NCBI GenBank assembly: GCA_947172355.1
Contig: CAMWBA010000015.1
Span: 1-32,250, forward strand
DNA from: an uncultured Bacillota bacterium
GTDB lineage: Bacteria > Bacillota > Clostridia > Oscillospirales > Oscillospiraceae
DNA: 32,250 nt
Direction of reading: 5' to 3'
Each line of letters begins with the position of its first letter. The first letter of the stretch is position 1. The notes beneath the pieces were generated by a model. The model did no database searches and was not told the DNA's origin. It saw only the letters and a program-made list of their open reading frames with translations. Shown here in pieces: positions 1 through 8,558 of the stretch. Position numbers and translations under genes: made by a program.

Positions 1-214
1 GATTGGGCAGGTCCACTTGGATGGGGGCCTGCTCTTGGAGAAGGGACATCAAGGGCAGCGGAATGGCCAGCCGCTGGCACAGCAGCAGCCACGCCCAGCA
101 CCGCCACTTTGCTCCATAACGGCCCCTCGTATTCCGGCCCAGCAGCGCCAGCAGAGCGACGGCGGCGGAGCCGCCCAGGGTCAGCCCGCCCAGGGTGAGA
201 AGGATTTCATTCAT
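1..214 (-). CDS. BlaR1/MecR1-type M56 sensor protease, N-terminal part only
   Basis: The gene starts at ATG 214 and runs off the left edge, so only about 71 residues are visible. They begin MNEILLTLGG and form a hydrophobic, Ala/Leu/Gly-rich stretch, then a short basic loop and a second hydrophobic stretch, as in the N-terminal membrane segments of BlaR1 proteins. The start codon overlaps the stop of the BlaI-type gene by four bases (ATGA), the usual arrangement of a repressor and its sensor protease. In the family, the membrane sensor detects a cell-wall or beta-lactam signal and its zinc protease domain leads to loss of the repressor. The HExxH motif would lie outside the window, so the assignment rests on context and membrane character. 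Confidence 0.7.
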   Translation of the reverse strand, partial: MNEILLTLGGLTLGGSAAVALLALLGRNTRGRYGAKWRCWAWLLLCQRLAIPLPLMSLLQEQAPIQVDLPN

Positions 215-582
215 CGCTTCTGACCTCCGTTCAGTTGGTCAATGAGAGCTTGCAGCTCCTCCAGTTCTCCCCGGTGCAGCCCCTCCCGGGCCAGGGCCGC
301 CACAAAGTTGCGTGGGGAGCCGTACAGCCGGTCCAGCACCGCCCGACTGTCAAAGGCCTGATACTCCTCCTGCCCTACCAGCGCAGTATAACGGTTGCTC
401 TTGCCCTCCCGGCAAACCTCCACAAAGCCCTTATCCGCCAGGCGGGCAAGATAGGTATTGATGGTATTGGCAGCCCAACCGAAATGGGCCAGCTTTTCCT
501 CTAACAAAGTCCTGGGGGTGTTGGCACCGGTGGCCCACAGGGCTTTCATCACTTCCAACTCCGTGTCAGGCAGCCGTTTCAT
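211..582 (-). CDS. blaI: BlaI/MecI-family transcriptional repressor
   Basis: A 123-residue protein with the BlaI/MecI layout: an N-terminal winged helix (LPDTELEVMKALW, then a recognition region around NTINTYLARLADKGFVEV) and a C-terminal helical dimerisation part (residues about 75-123). Family members are about 120-130 residues and repress their own operon until cleaved through the partner sensor. The sensor gene follows directly with a four-base overlap. Two sequences resembling BlaI boxes (core TACA-NN-TGTA) flank and overlap the -10 region just upstream, which supports autorepression. The controlled target genes are not visible and could lie left of the window. Confidence 0.9.
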   Translation of the reverse strand: MKRLPDTELEVMKALWATGANTPRTLLEEKLAHFGWAANTINTYLARLADKGFVEVCREGKSNRYTALVGQEEYQAFDSRAVLDRLYGSPRNFVAALAREGLHRGELEELQALIDQLNGGQKR

Positions 583-595
583 AACATCACATCCA

Positions 596-645
596 CTTCA
601 ATTGTAGTTGAACATTATACTACACTTGTCGTCGATATCCGTCAA
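596..645 (-). promoter_or_regulatory. blaI promoter with two BlaI-like operator boxes
   Basis: On the minus strand, TTGACG (640-645) is followed after 17 bases by TAGTAT (617-622), which runs into TATAAT (614-619). Box 1, CGACAAGTGTAG, lies at 620-631 over the promoter. Box 2, CTACAATTGAAG, lies at 596-607 downstream. Both resemble the TACA-NN-TGTA core bound by BlaI/MecI. Inner half sites TGTAGT and ACTACA form a perfect inverted pair ten bases apart. Confidence 0.6.
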
Positions 646-696
646 GTTACAGTATGGTTACAATTCCCTCCCCGCCAGACGGCAGTTTTCCGGACA

Positions 697-729
697 TAAA
701 AAGAGGCAGACACCGTAAAGTGTCTGCCT
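697..729 (-). terminator. Rho-independent terminator of the ATP synthase operon
   Basis: A perfect 10 bp stem (704-713 paired with 720-729, six-base loop) is followed on the minus strand by TCTTTTTAT. It lies 20 bases past the atpC stop and ends the atp transcript before the blaI promoter. Confidence 0.85.
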
Positions 730-748
730 TCTTCTCTCTTCAGCGGAT

Positions 749-2574
<1,826 letters not shown>

Positions 2575-3474
2575 TCACCTCTCCTTCCCGCGCTGCTGCC
2601 GCTGGGCCCTGGCCCCGGCGGAGATCTCGGTGATCTCCTGGGTAATGGCCGACTGCCGGACCCGGTTAAACTGGAGGGACAGTTCTCCCAGCAGCTTTTC
2701 CCCGTTCTGGTTGGCGCTGTCCATGGCCATCATGCGGGCATTCTGCTCACAGCAGAAACTGTCAATCAGCGCGCTGTAGATAAACCCGGATACATAGCTT
2801 GGTATCATGCTGTTGAGCACCGCCCGCACATTGGGCAGAAACTCAAAGGGCTCTGTCACCGCCCGCTCCCCCGGGGCGGTAAGGAAGTGGCTCCGGTGAA
2901 AGGGCAGCACCCGGGTGGTCCGGGCCTCAAAGGACATGGCGCTGGCCATGTCGGTATAAATGACATAGATTTCCTTCAGTTCTCCCCGGTCATAGCCGTC
3001 CAGCAGCAGAGTGCTGATCTCCCGTGCCCGGGCCATGGTGGGGTTTTGCGCCGTATAGAGGAAACTGCATTCAATGGGAATATTTCGCTGGGCAAAAAAC
3101 CGCCGGCCATATTCCCCCACCACAAACAGCTTGGTATCTGGGTGCTCCTCCAAAAGCTGCTGAGCCTGGCGGATGGCGTTTTGGTTGTAAGAGCCCGCCA
3201 GCCCCTTGTCGGCGGTGATGACCAGGCAGCCATAGGTCCCCTTTAAGGGGGAGTCGTCCCCCACCGGGTAAAAATAGTGGCTCTCCACATCGTGCACCTG
3301 GCGGAAGATACGTTTGATCTCCCCCTGCACCGCCTGGAAATAGGGGCGGGTGTTGTCCAGCTCAGCCCGGGCCCGGCGCAGCTTGGTGGCGGCGATCAGA
3401 TACATGGCGTTGGTAATCTTCCGGGTCTCCTGCACACTGTCGATATGGGTTTTAATCTCTTTCGTCCCGGCCAT
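2575..3474 (-). CDS. atpG: F1 ATP synthase gamma subunit
   Basis: A 299-residue central-stalk subunit. The family-typical N-terminus begins MAGTKEIKTHIDSVQETRKI, and the long C-terminal helix carries ENRVRQSAITQEI-like residues (LQFNRVRQSAITQEITEISAG). The frame is open for another 63 codons upstream, but that stretch lies inside atpA and has no gamma homology, so ATG 3474 is chosen. It starts one base after the atpA stop, consistent with coupled translation. Confidence 0.96.
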   Translation of the reverse strand: MAGTKEIKTHIDSVQETRKITNAMYLIAATKLRRARAELDNTRPYFQAVQGEIKRIFRQVHDVESHYFYPVGDDSPLKGTYGCLVITADKGLAGSYNQNAIRQAQQLLEEHPDTKLFVVGEYGRRFFAQRNIPIECSFLYTAQNPTMARAREISTLLLDGYDRGELKEIYVIYTDMASAMSFEARTTRVLPFHRSHFLTAPGERAVTEPFEFLPNVRAVLNSMIPSYVSGFIYSALIDSFCCEQNARMMAMDSANQNGEKLLGELSLQFNRVRQSAITQEITEISAGARAQRQQRGKER

Positions 3475-3475
3475 A

Positions 3476-5236
3476 TCAGCCACCGCGCTTTCCTGCCGGC
3501 TGGAAGTCCTCCAGGAGCTTCCGGGCCAGACTGATGATCTCCTCCCGGTCCTCCTGTGTAAGCTGTCCGGTCCGGTCAATCCGCTGGCACAGGTCCGGAG
3601 CCTGTTCTTCCACACTGGCCAGCAGGCTGTTTCGATAGCTGTCCAGCTGTTCCAGCGGGACATCCTGCATCACATGGCTGAGAACCGCCACCAACATACA
3701 CACCTGCTGATGCTGGGAGAAGGGCGCATATTGGGGCTGGCGCAGCAGGCGCATCAGGCTCTGGCCATAGGCCAGCTGCCGTTGGGTGGCCTCGTCCAAG
3801 TCGCTGGAGAACTGGGTAAACACCGCCATCTCCCGGTACTGGGCCAGATCCAGGCGGATCGCCCCGGCGGCGGACTTCATGGCTTTGGTCTGAGCGTCGC
3901 CCCCCACACGGGAGACCGACAGGCCCACGTTGACGGCAGGCCGCTGGCCGGAGAAAAACAGGTCCCCTTCCAGGAAGATCTGGCCGTCGGTGATGGAGAT
4001 GATGTTGGTGGGAATATAGGCGGATACATCCCCCGCCTGGGTCTCCACAATGGGAAGGGCGGTCATACTGCCGCCCCCCAGCTCATCACACAGGTGGGCG
4101 GAGCGCTCCAGCAGCCGGGAGTGGAGGTAGAACACGTCGCCGGGAAACGCCTCCCGGCCCGGCGACCGCTCCAGCAGCAGGCTGAGGGTGCGGTAGGCAA
4201 TGGCGTGCTTGCTCAAATCGTCATAGACAATGAGCACGTCCCGGCCCTTGTACATAAAGTACTCCCCCAGGGCGCACCCGGCGTAGGGGGCTACATACTG
4301 CAAGGTGGCGGAGGCCCCGGCGGGGGCGCTGATAACGGTGGTATACTCCATCGCCCCCCGGCGGGCGAGGCTTTCCACAATCTGAGCAATGGAACTGGTC
4401 TTCTGTCCAATGGCCACATAGATACACACCACGTCCTTCCCCTTCTGGTTCAGGATGGTATCCAGGGCGATGGCGGTTTTGCCCGTTTGGCGGTCGCCGA
4501 TAATCAGCTCCCGCTGGCCCCGGCCGATAGGAAACATGGAGTCGATGGCCAGCAGGCCGGTCTCCATAGGGGTATTCACCGGCTGGCGGTCCAGAATGCC
4601 GGGGGCCGGGGTCTCAATGGGCCGGTAGGACTCCGCCTGAATGCGGCCCCTCCCGTCCACAGGAACCCCCAACGCATCCACCACCCGGCCCAGATAGTCG
4701 TCGCCCGCCGGCATAGCGGCGGTCTTTAGGGTCCGGCGGACCATGCTGCCCGCGGCCACTTCCTCGCTGTCGCCAAAGAGGATACAGCTCAGCTCTCCTT
4801 GGCGCAGGTCCTGTACCATCCCCTTGACGCCGGAGGAAAAGAGCAAAATCTCGCCGTACTGGGCGTGGTCCAGTCCGCTGACGGTGGCAATCTCGCTGTC
4901 CACCGTCAAGACCTCGCCGATCTCCTCCGGGATGACGGCAGGCTTCCACTCGTCAATGGCCTGCTGCATCAAGGGCAGAATATCGTCCTGACCAGGCGGA
5001 ATCTGCCTCAGATAGTCTTGGAATTGACGAACGCGGCCTTTCAGGCTCCAATCATATACGTCAGAACCCGCCTGGAGGCGAAAGCCCTCCCGCTGGGAGT
5101 CGTCCTTTTCCCAGGTGAGGGGAATTTCCCGCTGATAGGTGCGAAGAAGGAACTCGCCAAACCGGCGCATCTGCTCGGGAGATGGCTCTTGGGCGCTGCG
5201 CAGGGTGGCCGTCATCACCCCTCTAGCGTTTCTCAT
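3476..5236 (-). CDS. atpA: F1 ATP synthase alpha subunit with an N-terminal delta C-terminal-domain fusion
   Basis: A 586-residue protein; ordinary alpha subunits are near 500. From about residue 105 it is a normal alpha subunit, with the P-loop GDRQTGKT and the arginine-finger region SVSRVGGDAQ. Residues about 8-75 are not alpha-like. They match the C-terminal domain of the delta (OSCP) subunit in order: TATLRSAQEPSPEQM, then LQAGSDVYDWSLKGRVRQF, which corresponds to the E. coli delta segment RAGDMVIDGSVRGRLERL. The six-helix N-terminal domain of delta is missing and no atpH is present between atpF and atpA. ATG 5236 has GGAGGGAGG upstream and overlaps atpF by 14 bases. In-frame GTG 5218 or ATG 5215 are possible starts and would still include the delta-like part. 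Confidence 0.93.
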   Translation of the reverse strand: MRNARGVMTATLRSAQEPSPEQMRRFGEFLLRTYQREIPLTWEKDDSQREGFRLQAGSDVYDWSLKGRVRQFQDYLRQIPPGQDDILPLMQQAIDEWKPAVIPEEIGEVLTVDSEIATVSGLDHAQYGEILLFSSGVKGMVQDLRQGELSCILFGDSEEVAAGSMVRRTLKTAAMPAGDDYLGRVVDALGVPVDGRGRIQAESYRPIETPAPGILDRQPVNTPMETGLLAIDSMFPIGRGQRELIIGDRQTGKTAIALDTILNQKGKDVVCIYVAIGQKTSSIAQIVESLARRGAMEYTTVISAPAGASATLQYVAPYAGCALGEYFMYKGRDVLIVYDDLSKHAIAYRTLSLLLERSPGREAFPGDVFYLHSRLLERSAHLCDELGGGSMTALPIVETQAGDVSAYIPTNIISITDGQIFLEGDLFFSGQRPAVNVGLSVSRVGGDAQTKAMKSAAGAIRLDLAQYREMAVFTQFSSDLDEATQRQLAYGQSLMRLLRQPQYAPFSQHQQVCMLVAVLSHVMQDVPLEQLDSYRNSLLASVEEQAPDLCQRIDRTGQLTQEDREEIISLARKLLEDFQPAGKRGG

Positions 5237-5723
5237 CCGCGCCGCCTCCCTCCGCCAGATCCAGGAACTGGTCGAAGGGGTCTGTGCCCCGGCGGAAGGC
5301 CAGCTTCTTCGCCGCCTTGGCCGCCATCTCCCTCAGTTCCCGCTGAGAGTCCTTACGCAGCCGCTCCCGGGTGGCCTCCGCCTCCTCCTGGGCTTTCGAG
5401 ATGATCTGCCGCGCCTGGACCTGGGCCTGATCCAGCTGATCCTGGGTGGACTTTTGGATGTCCTGCTGGGCTTTCACCCGGGCCTGGTGGATCTCCTCTT
5501 CTGCGACGTCCAGCTTGACCTGATACTGGGTCTTCAGCTCCTCCGCCTGAGACAGTTTCTCCTGAACCTGCTGGTCCAGCTCCTGATAATACGCCTCCCG
5601 CTTGGCCATGAACTGCTTTACCGGCTTATAGAGCAGGAAATACAGTCCCCCTGCCAGAATCACGAAATTCATCCAGTGCAGCAAAATCTGCTGCCAATCA
5701 ATATTCAGCGGCATGTTTTCCAC
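5223..5723 (-). CDS. atpF: Fo ATP synthase subunit b (peripheral stalk)
   Basis: A 166-residue subunit b with one N-terminal membrane helix (WMNFVILAGGLYFLLYKPV) and a long charged coiled coil rich in Gln, Glu and Ala. The family length is about 155-170. It dimerises and links the membrane a subunit to the top of F1, where the delta subunit normally receives its C-terminus. Here the next gene is the delta-alpha fusion and overlaps it by 14 bases, so b probably docks on the fused domain. No fused delta domain is seen at its own C-terminus, unlike the mycobacterial b-delta protein. Confidence 0.95.
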   Translation of the reverse strand: MENMPLNIDWQQILLHWMNFVILAGGLYFLLYKPVKQFMAKREAYYQELDQQVQEKLSQAEELKTQYQVKLDVAEEEIHQARVKAQQDIQKSTQDQLDQAQVQARQIISKAQEEAEATRERLRKDSQRELREMAAKAAKKLAFRRGTDPFDQFLDLAEGGGADEKR

Positions 5724-5728
5724 CTGCC

Positions 5729-6100
5729 TTACAATACAAAGATGATTAAGATGACCACCAGCAGCGCATAGATGATGGCCGTTTCAATAAAGACAAGGCC
5801 CAGCATCATCATGGTGCGGATCTTGCCCTCGGCCTCCGGCTGGCGGGAGATGCCCTCCGCCGATTTGGCGGTGGCCAGGCCCATACCGATGGCGCCGCCG
5901 GCGGCGGCGATACCGATGGCCAGACCCGCGGCAATGGACTTCATCCCAATAGTTGTACCCTCGCTCTGTTCCTCTGCGGCGGCGGCCGGTTCCTCCGTGT
6001 CGGTGGTGCCGGCGGCCATGACGGGCGCCGCCAGAGCCATGGCCAACAGCAGCACCAAGGCGAATACACCAATCTTTTTTCGAGCAAACAGCTTTTTCAT
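5729..6100 (-). CDS. atpE: Fo ATP synthase subunit c with a signal-peptide-like N-terminal extension
   Basis: A 123-residue protein; ordinary c subunits are about 75-90. Residues about 54-123 form the usual hairpin: a Gly/Ala-rich helix, the loop ISRQPEAEGKI and a second helix with the ion-carrying Glu106 (LVFIETAIIYALL). Residues 1-30 look like a Sec signal peptide (basic start, Leu/Ala core, APVMAA), followed by an acidic Ala-rich linker to about residue 50. The position equal to Gln32 of Na+-binding c rings is Met73, so the standard Na+ motif is incomplete and proton use is more likely. A GGAGG site lies nine bases before the ATG. Confidence 0.95.
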   Translation of the reverse strand: MKKLFARKKIGVFALVLLLAMALAAPVMAAGTTDTEEPAAAAEEQSEGTTIGMKSIAAGLAIGIAAAGGAIGMGLATAKSAEGISRQPEAEGKIRTMMMLGLVFIETAIIYALLVVILIIFVL

Positions 6101-6139
6101 GTCAGAAAACCTCCGTTGTTAAAATCAGCTCCACCTCAA

Positions 6140-6156
6140 CCGTCCATCCGGGACGG
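6140..6156 (-). other. Hairpin in the atpB-atpE spacer
   Basis: CCGTCC (6140-6145) and GGACGG (6151-6156) form a perfect 6 bp stem with a five-base loop, about 40 bases before the atpE start. It could affect mRNA stability or raise expression of subunit c relative to subunit a, which the complex needs in many copies. There is no U-run, so I do not call it a terminator. Confidence 0.4.
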
Positions 6157-6166
6157 CGGAAGGGCC

Positions 6167-7012
6167 TTACAGGGACGCGGCAGAGGCGGATATTTTTTGT
6201 CCCCTGCGTTTTTTGGGCTTGTGCGGCACCTCAGACACCTCGCCGTAGTACAGGGCCGTCAGCATGGTGAGCACGTAGCTTTGAATCAGGGCGTGGAGCA
6301 GGGTGAACAGCACCCCCACAATCACCGGGAGCACAAAACTCAAGCTGACAAAGTAATATACCAGCTCCGTCACCAGCAGGCCGCTGAGCAGCGCACCGAA
6401 GAGACGAAAGCTCATGGAAATAGGTAGGGAGAACTCCTTCAGTGTCTTCCCCACGCCGCCCAGACCGTTGCCGGCAATCCCTCCGGAGAGGATGACCAGA
6501 TAGGACAGACAGCCCATGGCAATGGCTCCATTCACATCCGACAGGGGGGCGGGCAGAGTGACAGGGTGTCCGTGGACGGTAATGGCCTGGAGCCCCAACA
6601 GTTCAAAGAGGGTCCCCACAAAAATATAGGTGCCCACGGAAAAGAGATAGACGCCCAAAAATCCGTGGCGGTGGGGGCTGTTGCTTTTGGCCATGCCGTC
6701 AAACAGGCCCACCCATTCCTCCAGCAGCAGCTGAAATTTTCCGGGAATATATTGGAATCTGGGGATTACAAAGACTCGGACGCAGAGGGCAAAAACCAGT
6801 AAAACTGCCGTCACGGTAAAGGCGGAGATCAGTCCCGGATTGACCGCCTTTCCGCCTAGGAGGCCGATCTGGTTTACGTCGTGAAGCACTGCGTCCCGCA
6901 TGGCCTCCTGCACGCTCTCCAGCCGGCCTGGGGAACCGGTGAGCAGGGCGCCGGCCAACAGCAGCAGGATCGCCAGCAGCCACAGCGCCAAACCCTTTTT
7001 GTGTTGTCTCAT
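6167..7012 (-). CDS. atpB: Fo ATP synthase subunit a
   Basis: A 281-residue polytopic protein with the subunit a signature FSLPISMSFRLFGALLSG, which contains the essential arginine (Arg203), and a C-terminal helix pair ending ALIQSYVLTMLTALYYGE. It forms the two ion half-channels against the c ring. The C-terminus has a basic tail (HKPKKRRGQK). It is the first gene of the operon; no atpI gene precedes it. Repeat copy A stops 28 bases before the start codon, and AGAAGG upstream is the likely ribosome site. Confidence 0.96.
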   Translation of the reverse strand: MRQHKKGLALWLLAILLLLAGALLTGSPGRLESVQEAMRDAVLHDVNQIGLLGGKAVNPGLISAFTVTAVLLVFALCVRVFVIPRFQYIPGKFQLLLEEWVGLFDGMAKSNSPHRHGFLGVYLFSVGTYIFVGTLFELLGLQAITVHGHPVTLPAPLSDVNGAIAMGCLSYLVILSGGIAGNGLGGVGKTLKEFSLPISMSFRLFGALLSGLLVTELVYYFVSLSFVLPVIVGVLFTLLHALIQSYVLTMLTALYYGEVSEVPHKPKKRRGQKISASAASL

Positions 7013-7040
7013 TCCACATGCCTTCTCTCACTTGTTTCCT

Positions 7041-7198
7041 AGGCCTTGCTTGAACCATGGCAATATGACCAGCAGCGAGAGCTTTTCCCCCGGACGAAGC
7101 CGATTTGAGCCAGAATACTGGACATATTTCCAGAAAAACCGGCAAAACGGGCAAAAAGATCCACTGATTGGGCGTGTTGCCAAAATTCAGGCAGGCCC
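7041..7198 (-). repeat. Interspersed ~160 bp repeat, copy A
   Basis: Read on the minus strand, this segment matches copies B (8390-8558) and C (18842-19001) almost end to end. Shared blocks include CGCCCAATCAG-GGATCTTTT, TTGCCGGT, GGAAATAT and TTGCCATGGTT. The ends form an imperfect terminal inverted repeat: GGCCTG-TGAA at one end and GGCCTTGCTTGAACCATGG on the other strand. It fills about half of the 350-base gap before atpB. No convincing reading frame spans it. Confidence 0.85.
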
Positions 7199-7261
7199 TC
7201 AAGGAGCACGTCCTAATGTCCGGTTTCTTACTGGCCCTGGGACGTTGGTTCCTTCTCTAAA

Positions 7262-7289
7262 ATTGTACTACTGTTGTCAAGAGTGCAAA
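7262..7289 (-). promoter_or_regulatory. Candidate promoter of the ATP synthase operon
   Basis: On the minus strand, TTTGCA (7284-7289) is followed after 16 bases by TACAAT (7262-7267). A perfect TTGACA (7275-7280) also lies here but lacks a good -10 at normal spacing. This is the only promoter-like sequence I find between the upstream terminator and atpB, and it would place repeat copy A in the 5' leader. Confidence 0.4.
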
Positions 7290-7294
7290 GGAAA

Positions 7295-7320
7295 AGAAAG
7301 CCCGATTTTTCGGGCTTTCT
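7295..7320 (-). terminator. Terminator of the glycosyltransferase unit
   Basis: A perfect 10 bp stem (7295-7304 with 7311-7320, loop of six) is followed on the minus strand by TTTTCCTTT. It lies 43 bases past the stop of the gene ending at 7363. Confidence 0.8.
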
Positions 7321-7362
7321 GCTGACAAAATTCAAATTCTCAACATCATCTTGATGCAAATT

Positions 7363-8349
7363 TTACATTTTTTCATCAAATTTGACCATTTCTCCTGTCT
7401 CCTCTTTCTCCGCTCCAACCAAGGTGTTCCAGCGCTCTTGAATGCAGATGAGCTGCATCTCAAAATCCTGCCGGTTCTTCTGGTTGATGGTCTCCAGAAT
7501 CAGGCCGGAGAAAAACGCTTGAATGGCCGCAATGGCGGTAAAACCGCAGACAATGAGGGTGGGCTGATTGGGAACCAGGCCCGTCCGAACATAGTGGAGA
7601 AGCACCGGGAGGAAGAACCCTCCGGACAGCAGCATCAAAATCAGGGCCATCATCCCAAAAAAGAGAAAGGGCTTGTAGACACGAAAGAGCCTGCCGATGG
7701 TCCGCAGCACCTTGATCCCATCCGACACCGTGTTCAGCTTGGATTGGCTGCCGGCGGGCCGGTCCCGGTAGTCGATGACCACATTGCTGATTTGCATGTG
7801 TTTGTCGATGGCATGAATGCTCATCTCTGTTTCGATCTCAAAGCCCTTGGACAAAACCGGGAAGCTCTTGACGAACTGGTAACTGAAGGCCCGGTAGCCC
7901 GTCATAATATCCTTGATGCTGCTTTGAAACAAAAGATTGATGCTCCTGCGCACCATGCTGTTGCCAAAGTTGTGGAAGGGGCGTTTATTCTCCTCAAAGT
8001 ATGTGGAGGACAGCCGGTCCCCCACCACCATATCCACCTTCCGCTCCAGCACCTGCCGTACCATCTCGGGGGCGTGCTCTGCGGGATAGGTGTCGTCCCC
8101 GTCCGCCATAATATAGCACTGGGCGTCGATTTCCCGAAACATCCGCCGGATGACGCTGCCCTTCCCCTGCTGATACTCCTGCCGAACCACAGCCCCTGCC
8201 TGGCGGGCCGCATCTCCGGTGCCGTCGCTGGAGTTGTTGTCGTAGACATAGATAACCGCCTCGGGCAATGTCCGCTTGAAATCGGCCACCACCTTGGCAA
8301 TGGTCTGGCACTCGTTGTAGCAGGGAATTAAAACCGCGATTTTATCCAT
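7363..8349 (-). CDS. GT2 family glycosyltransferase with two C-terminal membrane helices (DPM1/GtrB-like)
   Basis: A 328-residue protein. The N-terminal GT-A domain has VLIPCYNECQTI, YVYDNNSSDGT and the metal-binding acidic cluster MADGDDTYP. The C-terminus has two hydrophobic segments around FLFFGMMALILMLLSGGFF and CGFTAIAAIQAFFSGLIL. This is the layout of polyprenyl-phosphate sugar transferases, which load a sugar on a lipid carrier at the inner membrane face. ATG 8349 has GAGAGG nine bases upstream. The frame stays open upstream only through repeat copy B, so the longer version is rejected. The upstream GT-C-like gene is a plausible user of the lipid-linked sugar. Confidence 0.9.
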   Translation of the reverse strand: MDKIAVLIPCYNECQTIAKVVADFKRTLPEAVIYVYDNNSSDGTGDAARQAGAVVRQEYQQGKGSVIRRMFREIDAQCYIMADGDDTYPAEHAPEMVRQVLERKVDMVVGDRLSSTYFEENKRPFHNFGNSMVRRSINLLFQSSIKDIMTGYRAFSYQFVKSFPVLSKGFEIETEMSIHAIDKHMQISNVVIDYRDRPAGSQSKLNTVSDGIKVLRTIGRLFRVYKPFLFFGMMALILMLLSGGFFLPVLLHYVRTGLVPNQPTLIVCGFTAIAAIQAFFSGLILETINQKNRQDFEMQLICIQERWNTLVGAEKEETGEMVKFDEKM

Positions 8350-8389
8350 GGCAAATATCCTCTCTCCCGCTAAACCATCTTTGGTTCCA

Positions 8390-8558
8390 GGGCCTGTCTG
8401 AACCTTGGCCGCACGCCCAATCAGCGGATCTTTTCCGCCACACGTTGCCGGTCTTCCGGAAATACATCCAGCATTCCCGCAGCATACTTGGGTCAGATCC
8501 GCTTCGTTTGGCGAACACACTCTCACGGATGGTCATACCGCCATGGTTCCAACACGCT
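8390..8558 (+). repeat. Interspersed ~160 bp repeat, copy B
   Basis: This copy is in the same orientation as copy C and opposite to the genes around it. It starts GGGCCTGTCTGAACC and ends GCCATGGTTCCAACA, and its two ends are imperfect inverted repeats. It fills most of the gap between two same-strand genes, touching the stop codon of the upstream gene (8559-8561) and stopping 40 bases before the glycosyltransferase start. It carries a short insertion relative to copy C in the middle. Confidence 0.85.

Noticed and set aside
2575-3663. A longer gamma subunit starting at 3663
   Set aside because: The extra 63 codons lie inside atpA and have no gamma-like sequence; the standard MAGTKEI start is at 3474.
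8350-8526. Upstream extension of the GT2 glycosyltransferase
   Set aside because: The added residues are a translation of repeat copy B, and the GT2 N-terminus with a ribosome site begins at 8349.
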